Under the pieces are notes generated by a model. The model was given only the letters and a program-made list of their open reading frames with translations. It had not been told where the DNA came from and ran no database searches. A program made the translations under genes and the position numbers. From the NCBI GenBank assembly GCA_977006965.1, contig OZ345372.1, forward strand, positions 1 through 64,000: 64,000 nucleotides of DNA. The letters run 5' to 3'. Below, piece by piece: positions 26,073 through 35,732 of this stretch (positions within the stretch are counted from its first letter, which is position 1; each line of letters begins with the position of its first letter). The stretch is from Phymatolithon calcareum. Lineage: Eukaryota; Rhodophyta; Florideophyceae; Hapalidiales.

Positions 26073-29000
26073 TCAAGGTCGTCTATGACTCCACAATCCA
26101 TGCACAAAGACGGCAGACGAAATGTACATGGCGAAGATAAGCTCTGAACAGGTTGTTAAGGGTGGAGAAGGTGTTGAGAGAGTATGTGGACTGGTCTGAG
26201 TCGATTTGAGAGAGTTTGAAATTTTGGTCAAGGTAGTCACCTCGCTGGCGAAGAAGACGCGGGACACCGACATGACGGGGATGACGTTGTAACATGTTTT
26301 AGAGGTTGGGGAAGGTGTTGGGAGAGTATGTGGACTGGTCTGAGTCGATTTGAGAGCGTTTGAAATTTTGGTCAAGGTAGTCACCTCGCTGGCGAAGAAG
26401 ACGCGGGACACCGACATGACGGAGATGAGTCCAAAAGACGTTCTTGATGTTGGGGAAGGTGTTGGGAGAGTATGTGGACTGGTCTGAGTCGATTTGAGAG
26501 CGTTTGAAATTTTGGTCAAGGTAGTCACCTCGCTGGCGAAGAAGACGCGGGACACCGACATGACGGAGATGACGTTGTAACATGTTTTAGAGGTTGGGGA
26601 AGGTGTTGGGAGAGTATGTGGACTGGTCTGAGTCGATTTGAGAGCGTTTGAAATTTTGGTCAAGGTAGTCACCTCGCTGGCGAAGAAGACGCGGGACACC
26701 GACATGACGGAGATGAGTCCAAAAGACGTTCTTGATGTTGGGGAAGGTGTTGGGAGAGTATGTGGACTGGTCTGAGTCGATTTGAGAGCGTTTGAAATTT
26801 TGGTCAAGGTAGTCACCTCGCTGGCGAAGAAGACGCGGGACACCGACATGACGGAGATGAGTTCAAAAGACGTTCTTGATGTTGGGGAAGGTGTTGGGAG
26901 AGTATGTGGACTGGTCTGAGTCGATTTGAGAGCGTTTGAAATTTTGGTCAAGGTAGTCACCTCGCTGGCGAAGAAGACGCGGGACACAAACATGACGGGG
27001 ATGACGTTGTAACATGTTTTAGAGGTTGGGGAAGGTGTTGGGAGAGTATGTGGACTGGTCTGAGTCGATTTGAGAGCGTTTGAAATTTTGGTCAAGGTAG
27101 TCACCTCGCTGGCGAAGAAGACGCGGGACACCGACATGACGGAGATGAGTTCAAAAGACGTTCTTGATGTTGGGGAAGGTGTTGGGAGAGTATGTGGACT
27201 GGTCTGAGTCGATTTGAGAGCGTTTGAAATTTTGGTCAAGGTAGTCTCCCTCTCGGGAGGGAGGACGCGGGACACAAACATGACGATGATGACCGGAAAA
27301 CATGTGGAGTAGGATGGTAAAGATGATGGGACAGTGGTTATGGCGTTTGGTTGCCAGTGGAAGACGCTGAGGAGGTTTGTTACTTCTGGGTCCGCGTTTC
27401 CAGCCTGTTTTCGCAGGTTGTTACTTCTGGGTCCGCGCACAGAGGCCATTTGGAGGGGGTGCCCTGTAGAGGCCAAAAACGCGGACCCAGAAGTAACAGT
27501 TTTAAATGGTCAAAATAGGATTTTGTCGATTGTTTGAGTAAGTGGCACATTTGGACCCAGAAGTCACGAAAGAATATACCTAGGATATACAAGAGTTTGA
27601 CGGACTCGAAGGTGGAGGTGGAGTGGGAGTGAAAAAGGGATACGGTGGGACTATTCCGAAGTGAAATTCGACGCTGAGCCCGATTCTGGACTCAGAATAG
27701 GACGTGCAGTAAGAGATCATGGTGTATACAACAAATAAAGTGTCGTCAAGGTCGTCTATGACTCCACAATCCATGCACAAAGACGGCAGACGAAATGTAC
27801 ATGGCGAAGATAAGCTCTGAACAGGTTGTTAAGGGTGGAGAAGGTGTTGAGAGAGTATGTGGACTGGTCTGAGTCGATTTGAGAGAGTTTGAAATTTTGG
27901 TCAAGGTAGTCACCTCGCTGGCGAAGAAGACGCGGGACACCGACATGACGGGGATGACGTTGTAACATGTTTTAGAGGTTGGGGAAGGTGTTGGGAGAGT
28001 ATGTGGACTGGTCTGAGTCGATTTGAGAGCGTTTGAAATTTTGGTCAAGGTAGTCACCTCGCTGGCGAAGAAGACGCGGGACACCGACATGACGGAGATG
28101 AGTCCAAAAGACGTTCTTGATGTTGGGGAAGGTGTTGGGAGAGTATGTGGACTGGTCTGAGTCGATTTGAGAGCGTTTGAAATTTTGGTCAAGGTAGTCA
28201 CCTCGCTGGCGAAGAAGACGCGGGACACCGACATGACGGAGATGAGTTCAAAAGACGTTCTTGATGTTGGGGAAGGTGTTGGGAGAGTATGTGGACTGGT
28301 CTGAGTCGATTTGAGAGCGTTTGAAATTTTGGTCAAGGTAGTCACCTCGCTGGCGAAGAAGACGCGGGACACAAACATGACGGGGATGACGTTGTAACAT
28401 GTTTTAGAGGTTGGGGAAGGTGTTGGGAGAGTATGTGGACTGGTCTGAGTCGATTTGAGAGCGTTTGAAATTTTGGTCAAGGTAGTCACCTCGCTGGCGA
28501 AGAAGACGCGGGACACCGACATGACGGAGATGAGTTCAAAAGACGTTCTTGATGTTGGGGAAGGTGTTGGGAGAGTATGTGGACTGGTCTGAGTCGATTT
28601 GAGAGCGTTTGAAATTTTTGTCAAGGTAGTCTCTCTCTCGGGAGGGAGGACGCGGGACACAAACATGACGATGATGACCGGAAAACATGTGGAGTAGGAT
28701 GGTAAAGATGATGGGACAGTGGTTATGGCGTTTGGTTGCCAGTGGAAGACGCTGAGGAGGTTTGTTACTTCTGGGTCCGCGTTTCCAGCCTGTTTTCGCA
28801 GGTTGTTACTTCTGGGTCCGCGCACAGAGGCCATTTGGAGGGGGTGCCCTGTAGAGGCCAAAAACGCGGACCCAGAAGTAACAGTTTTAAATGGTCAAAA
28901 TAGGATTTTGTCGATTGTTTGAGTAAGTGGCACATTTGGACCCAGAAGTCACGAAAGAATATACCTAGGATATACAAGAGTTTGACGGACTTGAAGGTGG

Positions 29001-30211
29001 AGGTGGAGTGGGAGTGAAAAAGGGATACGGTGGGACTATTCCGAAGTGAAATTCGACGCTGAGCCCGAATCTGGACTCAGAATGGGACGTGCAGTAAGAG
29101 ATCATGGTGTATACAACAAATAAAGTGTCGTCAAGGTCGTCTATGACTCCACAATCCATGCACAAAGACGGCAGACGAAATGTACATGGCGAAGATAAGC
29201 TCTGAACAGGTTGTTAAGGGTGGAGAAGGTGTTGAGAGAGTATGTGGACTGGTCTGAGTCGATTTGAGAGAGTTTGAAATTTTGGTCAAGGTAGTCACCT
29301 CGCTGGCGAAGAAGACGCGGGACACCGACATGACGGGGATGACGTTGTAACATGTTTTAGAGGTTGGGGAAGGTGTTGGGAGAGTATGTGGACTGGTCTG
29401 AGTCGATTTGAGAGCGTTTGAAATTTTGGTCAAGGTAGTCACCTCGCTGGCGAAGAAGACGCGGGACACCGACATGACGGAGATGAGTCCAAAAGACGTT
29501 CTTGATGTTGGGGAAGGTGTTGGGAGAGTATGTGGACTGGTCTGAGTCGATTTGAGAGCGTTTGAAATTTTGGTCAAGGTAGTCACCTCGCTGGCGAAGA
29601 AGACGCGGGACACCGACATGACGGGGATGACGTTGTAACATGTTTTAGAGGTTGGGGAAGGTGTTGGGAGAGTATGTGGACTGGTCTGAGTCGATTTGAG
29701 AGCGTTTGAAATTTTGGTCAAGGTAGTCACCTCGCTGGCGAAGAAGACGCGGGACACCGACATGACGGAGATGAGTTCAAAAGACGTTCTTGATGTTGGG
29801 GAAGGTGTTGGGAGAGTATGTGGACTGGTCTGAGTCGATTTGAGAGCGTTTGAAATTTTTGTCAAGGTAGTCTCCCTCTCGGGAGGGAGGACGCGGGACA
29901 CAAACATGACGATGATGACCGGAAAACATGTGGAGTAGGATGGTAAAGATGATGGGACAGTGGTTATGGCGTTTGGTTGCCAGTGGAAGACGCTGAGGAG
30001 GTTTGTTACTTCTGGGTCCGCGTTTCCAGCCTGTTTTCGCAGGTTGTTACTTCTGGGTCCGCGCACAGAGGCCATTTGGAGGGGGTGCCCTGTAGAGGCC
30101 AAAAACGCGGACCCAGAAGTAACAGTTTTAAATGGTCAAAATAGGATTTTGTCGATTGTTTGAGTAAGTGGCACATTTGGACCCAGAAGTCACGAAAGAA
30201 TATACCTAGGA

Positions 30212-30858
30212 CCATACTTCAGAAACATGCTCGCAAACCCATTCCGAACTTGCAAGATAAGGTTCGACAGGCTGGATTAGTACTGAGGTGAGGGATCACT
30301 CGGGAATCCCCAGTGTCCTTCGTTATTTATTTTTCCACAACCAAAACTCCAGCAATACTTTTCGAGTACAACCGTGACCTCGAACGTCCTTCTGCAAATA
30401 TTTCATTTTCGTCCTCGGCCTATCACGGTTTCCTAGTATGAAGGTTCGTCGATATGACGTTAGACAGTGACTAACGAGCTTTGCACCATTAACAGACACA
30501 GAATTTTTAGAGAGTCTACGTGACAGTCACGCGACTTTTATCGAGAGACACGGCAACCAAACGAGTTCATCAGAGCTGTCAGCTATGCTAGTTATGTAAG
30601 CAAACTTTTTCGGGTCTCCCGAATCCTCAGATACATATAATTAGTCGTTCCATCGTTGCAACTATAGTCCTGTGCACAATCGGAATGCTCATTTGTCTAG
30701 TTTCTATTCTTCGACAAGTCTCTCGTATGCACACGTGGCAATCTCACCCCGTCACAACATTCTCCAAACTTCACTACATATAAATACATTCTAAACTGTT
30801 CATACAATCTCCATCTTCACGGCCCGCTTCGAAACCCATTGCACACACCATCAGCAGT
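30212..30858. other. Unique DNA next to the satellite; no gene seen
   Basis: Non-repetitive sequence starts abruptly where the last spacer is broken. A TATA-like TATAAATA lies at 30779-30786, about 80 bases before the GCTTAC motif cluster. No convincing reading frame starts from it. Confidence 0.5.
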
Positions 30859-30978
30859 GCTTACTGACGGCTGTGCTTACATCATCACAGGTGCTTCCGT
30901 GCTTACACCAGTCAGTACCGCTTACAGATCTATGCGCTTACAGCAATCCGTGGTGCTTACACCCGTGGGACGGCTTAC
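30859..30978 (+). repeat. Cluster of GCTTAC motifs at 16-19 base spacing
   Basis: GCTTAC starts at 30859, 30875, 30901, 30920, 30936, 30955 and 30973, with a degenerate GCTTCC at 30893. The bases between the motifs are not conserved, so this is not a simple minisatellite. Confidence 0.7.
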
Positions 30979-31048
30979 ACTTCCCTAATCTCTATTACAT
31001 AATCTCTGTTTACACAAAGAATCGGGCCACAGGCGAGACGGCAGCCGC

Positions 31049-31117
31049 GAAAAGAAGGGGGAGGAAAAAAAGAGGGAGAGAAGAAAGGGGAGAAGAAAAA
31101 GAGAGAAAGAAAAGGAA
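31049..31117 (+). other. 69-base uninterrupted purine tract
   Basis: All bases are A or G, mixing AGAAGGGGGAGG-like and GAGAGAAAG-like stretches. It ends 20 bases before two telomere-type units. It could be a triplex-forming tract or a retroelement polypurine tract; no LTR is seen next to it. Confidence 0.8.
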
Positions 31118-31137
31118 TAGCCTTAGGCCCATGCTGG

Positions 31138-31151
31138 AATAGGGAATAGGG
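31138..31151 (+). repeat. Two AATAGGG telomere units, inverted relative to the chromosome end
   Basis: Two perfect units read on the + strand, so the G-rich strand points into the chromosome, opposite to the terminal telomere and to the tract at 31784. Confidence 0.75.
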
Positions 31152-31247
31152 ATTACATCTTACGGAATACCACTCTTGCTTAAACACACCGGACCGCACG
31201 CACACAGCGCCTTGCTATCCTGACGATTAAAAAAACATTGCCGGGGT

Positions 31248-31306
31248 CTGGGGGCGAGCCCCCAGCGGGGGGAAAGGGGGCAGAGCCCCCGGGAGTCACG
31301 ACTCCC
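31248..31306. other. Three adjacent GC-rich hairpins
   Basis: CTGGGGG-CGAG-CCCCCAG lies at 31248-31265, GGGGGC-AGA-GCCCCC at 31276-31290 and GGGAGTC-AC-GACTCCC at 31291-31306. All three stems are perfect and nearly back to back. The + strand also has several runs of 4-6 G that could form a quadruplex. A short run of A lies just upstream. Confidence 0.8.
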
Positions 31307-31620
31307 ATTCCCTCCATCCGCCAATTTTTTCCTCATTTTTCAAAACCTACCCTCATACTCCTTCTACGCCCTCTCCCACTCCTCTCGAACTACTCCGCCC
31401 ACTCTCACAACAACTTTCTATTTTTCCCCAATTCCTCTCCGCTCCACCCGTTCAGTGCCCTTCATTTCAACATACTGCGACTTTACCGCCTTCCTCACAC
31501 TCTCCACGTAATATTCAGTAAGCATAACGTATCATGATTCTCTCATTCAGACACAGAAATTTCACGATTACCGCCATGCATTACACCTGTACCGAGCAGC
31601 ACAATTGAGACTTCGACATA
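31307..31620. other. Pyrimidine-rich unique DNA; no gene seen
   Basis: The + strand is rich in C and T up to about 31500, which keeps a 99-codon frame open (31238-31537). Its protein is low complexity and matches nothing recognised. Confidence 0.4.
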
Positions 31621-31690
31621 GTTCGCGCTGCTGATCGCGCAGCTGTCCGACTAAAAATTGTCAGGAGAGTTCGATTCTCGCATCAGATTT
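31621..31690 (+). other. tRNA-like relic with a B-box, not a secure tRNA
   Basis: GTTCGATTC at 31669-31677 matches the pol III B-box and T-loop. GCGC/GCGC upstream could form a D-stem. The T-stem has one mismatch, the anticodon stem pairs poorly and no 7-bp acceptor stem can be found. It is at best a tRNA-derived remnant, such as the head of a SINE. Confidence 0.2.
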
Positions 31691-31783
31691 CGGAATTTGC
31701 GTCGTGAACATGCTCTAATCAATGCACTACCCATCCATCTCGGTGGGCCAATGATGAAGCGCCAAGTTTCTTCAAAAGCAATG

Positions 31784-31834
31784 ACCCAACCCTATGCCCT
31801 AACCCAACCGTATTCCTAACCCTATTCCCTATCC
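31784..31834 (-). repeat. Degenerate interstitial telomere tract
   Basis: The + strand has a run of CCCAACCCTAT, CCCTAACCC and CCCTATTCCCTAT units, with one perfect CCCTATT at 31820-31826. Orientation is the same as the terminal telomere. It directly abuts the broken 3' end of the gag-protease retroelement, which suggests healing of a former chromosome end. Confidence 0.7.
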
Positions 31835-31959
31835 AAATTCCGCCTTTTCGTAATTGGAGTAGCCCTCCGCTCGCGATTGGAGTTTGTGCCTACGTTTGAT
31901 GCAGACGTTGTCATCGTTCTTTGGAAGCTCACGGCTGACAAAAACATGCTCACCGACTT

Positions 31960-32271
31960 TCAGTCCGCAGAGAGCTGGCAGCCCTGGATCGCGTCTGTTC
32001 CCATCTTTCGCACAATAAGAAATGATCAGCGGGAAGATTGTGTACCGACAACGACGGTTAGGTTCATGACTCCAAGCGTCTCAAGAGGGCGGTTTGATGC
32101 GCTCGAAAGTCGTGCGATTTCTTGGCTATTGTCAATCCGTGCGAGATCTTCCGCCTGCAGCAAGCTTGTATTGATTAGGTTTTGACCGGCACCGGTGTCT
32201 CGAATAGTCATCACCGGGCTCGTGTTGTCCTTCGTCGCCCCAATGCTTGCAAAAATTTTGTAATTGAAGGA
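31960..32271 (-). pseudogene. Retropepsin-like aspartic protease remnant
   Basis: The frame opens after a TAA near 32272 and reads VMTIRDTGAGQNLIN. DTGA is the catalytic motif of retroviral-type aspartic proteases, encoded at 32185-32199. About 60 residues later, past an in-frame TGA at 32026-32028, the text continues with FLIVRKMGTDAIQGC, which resembles the conserved C-terminal flap and ILG region of the fold. A second TGA follows at 31960-31962. The enzyme would cleave the Gag-Pol polyprotein. Two stops and the loss of everything downstream make it non-functional. Confidence 0.75.
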
Positions 32272-32486
32272 AGAGAGATGGAAGACGGTGTTTAGACCAG
32301 ACCGATACTCGGTGGAAGAAGTGGTCGACGGTAACCACTATGGTCGCCGTTTCTGATCCCCCAGGATCGGCACTTCTCCAAGCGGCTTGCGCCATTCTGA
32401 TTTTAAACGTGGACGCTTGTCAGGTGGAATCGGCGTGCGAGGTTTCGGGGACCCAGTGCCGTAAATTATTTGCACTGTCCCCCAGC

Positions 32487-33773
32487 TCAGTTTTTCGCCG
32501 GGCGCTTCATGACCTGAGGTACTGGAATGGATGTGATTTGGGCCGTTTGCGAAGGCTTCGGTGCCTGCACGTCATCCAGACCGTCTGGTCCATGCGGGGT
32601 CTGGCGATGAAATTGACCACTCACTGCTTGCTCGTGTTGCCCTGGCCGCGGTGGCGTCTGGCCATAGCGTTGCAGCCAAATTTGTTGGTCCATGGTCAAG
32701 GCATTGTAATTTGCGTTGACCCAAGATACCCAATTTGGGTCCTGCGTACTGCGGGCGGAGTGGGGACAATTCGATTTTCGGTGTCCCCACAAGAAGCAAA
32801 GAAAGCAAATGTCGTCGGACCGGTCTCGAAATGCCACCCAACCAAGGGGGTCGTATGCTGATGGAGCGCTTCGGCGACGGCTTGGAGTCCGAGGACGGCG
32901 TTGGTATTGGGCCGCTCGAGGTGCTGTATTGATTACCGGCCGAGGTAGGACGATGTAGCTGATGGGATCTAGCGCTGCAGGCGGCCATGGTACATACTGA
33001 GGGGGCAACACCGGAGGTACCGGTTGGACATGTGATGCGGGGGACCCATATCCTGAAGAGACCTCAGGAGTGTAAGCGGCCTCCGTTGCAGCTGAAATTG
33101 ATGGCGTGCGCGTTGGGGGAGCGTGGCCGCGCTCGAGTAGAAGGGCATTTCCATACCCAGCAGGTGCACGTCTGCCTTCTTGGCGAGGGTCATATGCTTC
33201 GTCCACCAAGTGCACACCGGACCCCCTCCTCGGGTTTTCCTTTGTTGGGATACCCGGCAGTGCTCGATGCGCCTTGCCGACATGAACAGCCACTTCGACA
33301 AACTCGGCAAAAGCGTTCTCTCCAGTGCAATGTGCACGCTGAGAACGTAACATGTTTCGCACATTAGGGCGAAGCCCTCGCATGAACCGCGTGATGAGCT
33401 CTTTCTGGTTGTAAACTCCAGGGATTACGCGTGCTTTAGCCGCTATGCGGTCGGCAAACTTTAACTCGCCTTCTCCAGGCTCTTGAAAGATGCGATCGAG
33501 AGCGGTCATGGCATCCTCCAGATACTCATCCTTGGCGTACGTTCGCAAGAACCAGTTGACTGCCGCAGGCCAATTGTCGAATACGCCAAGCTGGGCCACA
33601 CCGTCTTCACGGTTCGCATTGAAAGCTTCTTTTGCGGTCTCGTCAAGAAAGTTAGGACAAATAAGGAGGCCTGCGCCTTCCACGATGCCATTGGTGTCGC
33701 ACTGTCGCTTGAAGACCGAAAGGAACTGGATGATTGCTATCGGATTCTTGCCGTCGAAAACGAATTTCGACAT
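32487..33773 (-). CDS. Gag-like nucleocapsid protein of a retrotransposon
   Basis: From ATG at 33773 the protein is 428 residues and starts MSKFVFDGKNP. Residues about 1-170 are a helical capsid-like domain typical of retrotransposon gag (WPAAVNWFLRTYAKDEY, then FADRIAAKARVIPG and LITRFMRGLRPNVRNML). A proline-rich linker follows. A perfect CCHC zinc knuckle, C-x2-C-x4-H-x4-C (CFLCFLWGHRKSNC), is encoded at 32766-32807. The family assembles virus-like particles and binds element RNA. The frame stays open upstream to the TAG at 33867. The protease lies downstream in another frame. Gag identity is firm; functionality is doubtful because no polymerase remains. Confidence 0.8.
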   Translation of the reverse strand: MSKFVFDGKNPIAIIQFLSVFKRQCDTNGIVEGAGLLICPNFLDETAKEAFNANREDGVAQLGVFDNWPAAVNWFLRTYAKDEYLEDAMTALDRIFQEPGEGELKFADRIAAKARVIPGVYNQKELITRFMRGLRPNVRNMLRSQRAHCTGENAFAEFVEVAVHVGKAHRALPGIPTKENPRRGSGVHLVDEAYDPRQEGRRAPAGYGNALLLERGHAPPTRTPSISAATEAAYTPEVSSGYGSPASHVQPVPPVLPPQYVPWPPAALDPISYIVLPRPVINTAPRAAQYQRRPRTPSRRRSAPSAYDPLGWVAFRDRSDDICFLCFLWGHRKSNCPHSARSTQDPNWVSWVNANYNALTMDQQIWLQRYGQTPPRPGQHEQAVSGQFHRQTPHGPDGLDDVQAPKPSQTAQITSIPVPQVMKRPAKN

Positions 33774-33866
33774 TGACGAATCAAGGCGGCAGGTGTTAAC
33801 ACCGACGTTACGGGCCACGTCCTTACCCACCGATGGGTTTAAGTCATTGAACCGGTACCGCCTGCA

Positions 33867-34973
33867 CTACAGGAGCTCTGCGAACCTGTCATCACTAGGG
33901 ACAATCTCTCGAACGCCTCTCTTCCTCGGCCCTTTCCAAGGGCTGCGGCGACGTTCGATCTCTTCCAGATCCGAACTGGATCCGGCGGAGTCGAGGGCAT
34001 CGGCCCTGTACCGCTCTCTGCGGCCCAGATCTCTTACACGTTGGTGCTTGGACGCCCGGCGACTCCGTCGGCCATGATTCGAGTCTGAACTCAGTTGGCT
34101 CCAGGAGGAAGTGCTCGAAACATCACCGTCCGACGGTGGACTGGCAGGGCCGTGTTCCTCTTTCGACCCCTTCCGTGATCTGGAAGCCGACTTTCTCCTC
34201 TCGCACAGCGGTGCTTTCAGACGGCCGGCGGCGTCCAGGAACGGTAGGGTTCCAGTCTCTTCAACAGGGAAACGTACTGAAGTGCTTCGACGGCTGATGA
34301 GACCGCGGATGGCGGTAATGTTGGCATCAAGACGAGAGGTTTGAGCATTTAGCTCCTGTCGCATCTTATGCATGATACTGGCGCGGACGCTGTCTTCCAG
34401 ACCTCGTGTGAAACGTTGAACCTCGACCGCGATGAGATTGACGTACAGCAGATCCGGTTGTTCCGGCCATTGAAAGACAGAGGGGCCCCCAGAACCAGAA
34501 CCAAATGGTTGAATCGTCCCACGTCTAGGACAATCCACGGGTACTGTGGGTGGTAAGGTGTACATCGAGTGGTCAGGCTTACAGGTCATCTCGGCCAGGC
34601 GCGTTGCAGGAATATGAATCCCGGGGGGATGTGTTGATGGTGTCTGCTGGCCATGTGAGGCATATGCCATGGTTAAGGGATCTGGGGCGTATGGCACCCT
34701 ATGGGGTTGACCATTAGAAGCGATTGTGGGTCCTGTATTCGTTGTAGGGGCCTGATCAGGGTCCGAAATTGAGTCCGAAATGTGGCCTCGATCTTGGTTA
34801 TCGACAGTGGGACCGCCAGACTCTGCGGCATGGTTCGAGGCTGAGGCCCGGTTACTCGCCCCTTGTGATCTATTTTCCGTGGCCAAAGGACGGCGTGGTC
34901 CACCTACCGGCGTTATCTGGTCTGCTAGGGTCGGAGCCGAAGCGAGTGCAGCAATTGAACTAGCAGCACGCTA
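33867..34973 (-). CDS. N-terminal open frame of the retroelement, in frame with gag
   Basis: The frame runs from just after a TAG (34971-34973) to a TAG at 33867-33869. The first ATG is at 34670, giving a protein starting MAYASH. The product is rich in Ser, Pro, Arg and Glu, with a probable helical segment around FTRGLEDSVRASIMHKMRQE and basic, serine-rich repeats near its end. It has no recognised domain. It lies in exactly the same frame as the gag frame that restarts after the TAG, so the two may be one polyprotein interrupted by a stop, either a mutation or a readthrough site. Its role is unknown; an N-terminal gag extension is the simplest reading. Confidence 0.5.
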
Positions 34974-35261
34974 GGCCCGAGTTTGATATCCGCTCGTTAT
35001 CGGTGGACGAGAAGATGTGGATGAGACCGTGCGGCGCGGTCTCGAAGATGGTTCTTTCGAAATAACCAATATATTTCAACTCCGTTTCCTTCCGGACAGA
35101 AGTCCAGCAACCGTTGAGAAATCCTGACAGTTGGGCCTTCTAGGTCGGGAGACCACTGTAGTGGAATGAACCCCGGAGTCCTGGACTGTGAACAGGCCGT
35201 GCTGCGCGGTAGAACTCAGTGTGGCAGAGCGAGCGCGTGTAGCCCCGGATAACGGATCTGG
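34974..35261 (-). other. Leader region upstream of the retroelement frames
   Basis: No open frame of note. It may contain the inner edge of an LTR and a primer binding site, but no TG...CA-bounded repeat with a partner copy was found in the window. Confidence 0.35.
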
Positions 35262-35318
35262 AACAAACAAACAAACAAACAAACAATCAATCAATCAATC
35301 AATCAAAGAAACAAACAA
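35262..35318 (-). repeat. Tetranucleotide tail, (ACAA)n(TCAA)n on + strand
   Basis: On the minus strand the tract reads (TTGA)n then (TTTG)n and ends LINE A. Short tandem tails of this sort replace poly-A at the 3' end of several LINE clades. Confidence 0.75.
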
Positions 35319-35643
35319 AAGAAGAGAGAAGAGAAGTAGAACATATAGAAAGAGGGGAGTGAAAGGGATGCGCGATACGCGCGTAGATGAGATGGGCGAA
35401 GCAAACCCGAAGCGGCGGTACCTTGGAACTCCCAGCTATGCGTAGGGAGTCAAGAGTTGAAGCCAAACATGCTTGCAAACGAAAAAACGAACAAATGAAG
35501 AGAAATAGAACTAATAGAAAGAGGAGTAAAGGGGATGCGCGATACGCGCGCAGATGAGATGGGCGAAGCAAACCCGAAACGGCGGCATCTTGGAACCCCC
35601 AGCTATGCGTAGGGAGTCAAGAGTTGAAGCCAAATATGCTTGT
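35310..35643 (-). repeat. Tandem duplication, about 167-bp period, in the LINE A 3' UTR
   Basis: Two copies share GGGATGCGCGATACGCGCG, GATGGGCGAAGCAAACCCGA and GCTATGCGTAGGGAGTCAAG, with scattered differences. GGGATG starts at 35365 and 35532. Each contains the near-palindrome GCGCGATACGCGC. Confidence 0.85.
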
Positions 35644-35732
35644 CCCCTTAACTGTCGTCGGCCGCCCCCATGCTATTTGTAGGGCGGCTGGAACCCAGAT
35701 ATGACAGGTGTCCAAGAATATCATAAGCTACC

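Larger units (their letters stand above)
2131..30211. repeat. Subtelomeric satellite array with nested (higher-order) periodicity
   Basis: The array is built from about 128 copies of a 144-bp monomer and 19 copies of a 521-bp spacer. Unit length is 521 + 144n. From 3426 rightward n is 5, 7, 7, 11, 8, 2, then 7-8-6 three times, then 8, 6 and 5. Unit starts are 3426, 4667, 6196, 7725, 9830, 11503, 12312, 13841, 15514, 16899, 18428, 20101, 21486, 23015, 24688, 26073, 27746 and 29131. A partial block with six monomers lies against the telomere. The last spacer breaks off at 30211 in the middle of its usual sequence. Copies differ by only a few substitutions, which points to recent amplification or gene conversion. 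Confidence 0.95.
31835..35261 (-). mobile_element. Truncated LTR-type retrotransposon (gag and protease only)
   Basis: On the minus strand the order is a leader region (34974-35261), a serine-rich open frame, a gag with a CCHC zinc knuckle, then a retropepsin-like protease. No reverse transcriptase or integrase follows. The element ends at 31835 against the telomere-like tract. At the 5' side a LINE 3' tail begins at 35262. No pair of LTRs was found, so assignment to Ty3 or Ty1 type is open. Confidence 0.75.

Noticed and set aside
2131-30211. CRISPR array
   Set aside because: Repeats are 144 bp and contiguous, without unique spacers of similar length; the setting is a eukaryotic telomere.
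3014-30215. Dozens of 66-99 codon frames on both strands of the satellite
   Set aside because: They repeat once per unit or per dimer, overlap each other, and follow from the repeat sequence. None has a domain.
30873-31142. 89-codon frame ending in a Lys/Arg/Glu-rich stretch
   Set aside because: Its second half is the translated polypurine tract and the first half is the GCTTAC cluster; not protein-like.
31238-31537. 99-codon frame
   Set aside because: Begins in the hairpin cluster and runs through pyrimidine-rich DNA that is stop-poor by composition.
31621-31690. Functional tRNA gene
   Set aside because: B-box present, but acceptor and anticodon stems do not pair.
35130-35160. TGGTCTCCCGACC on the minus strand as a retroelement primer binding site
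   Set aside because: It starts with TGG as required, but no LTR edge or matching tRNA end is visible.
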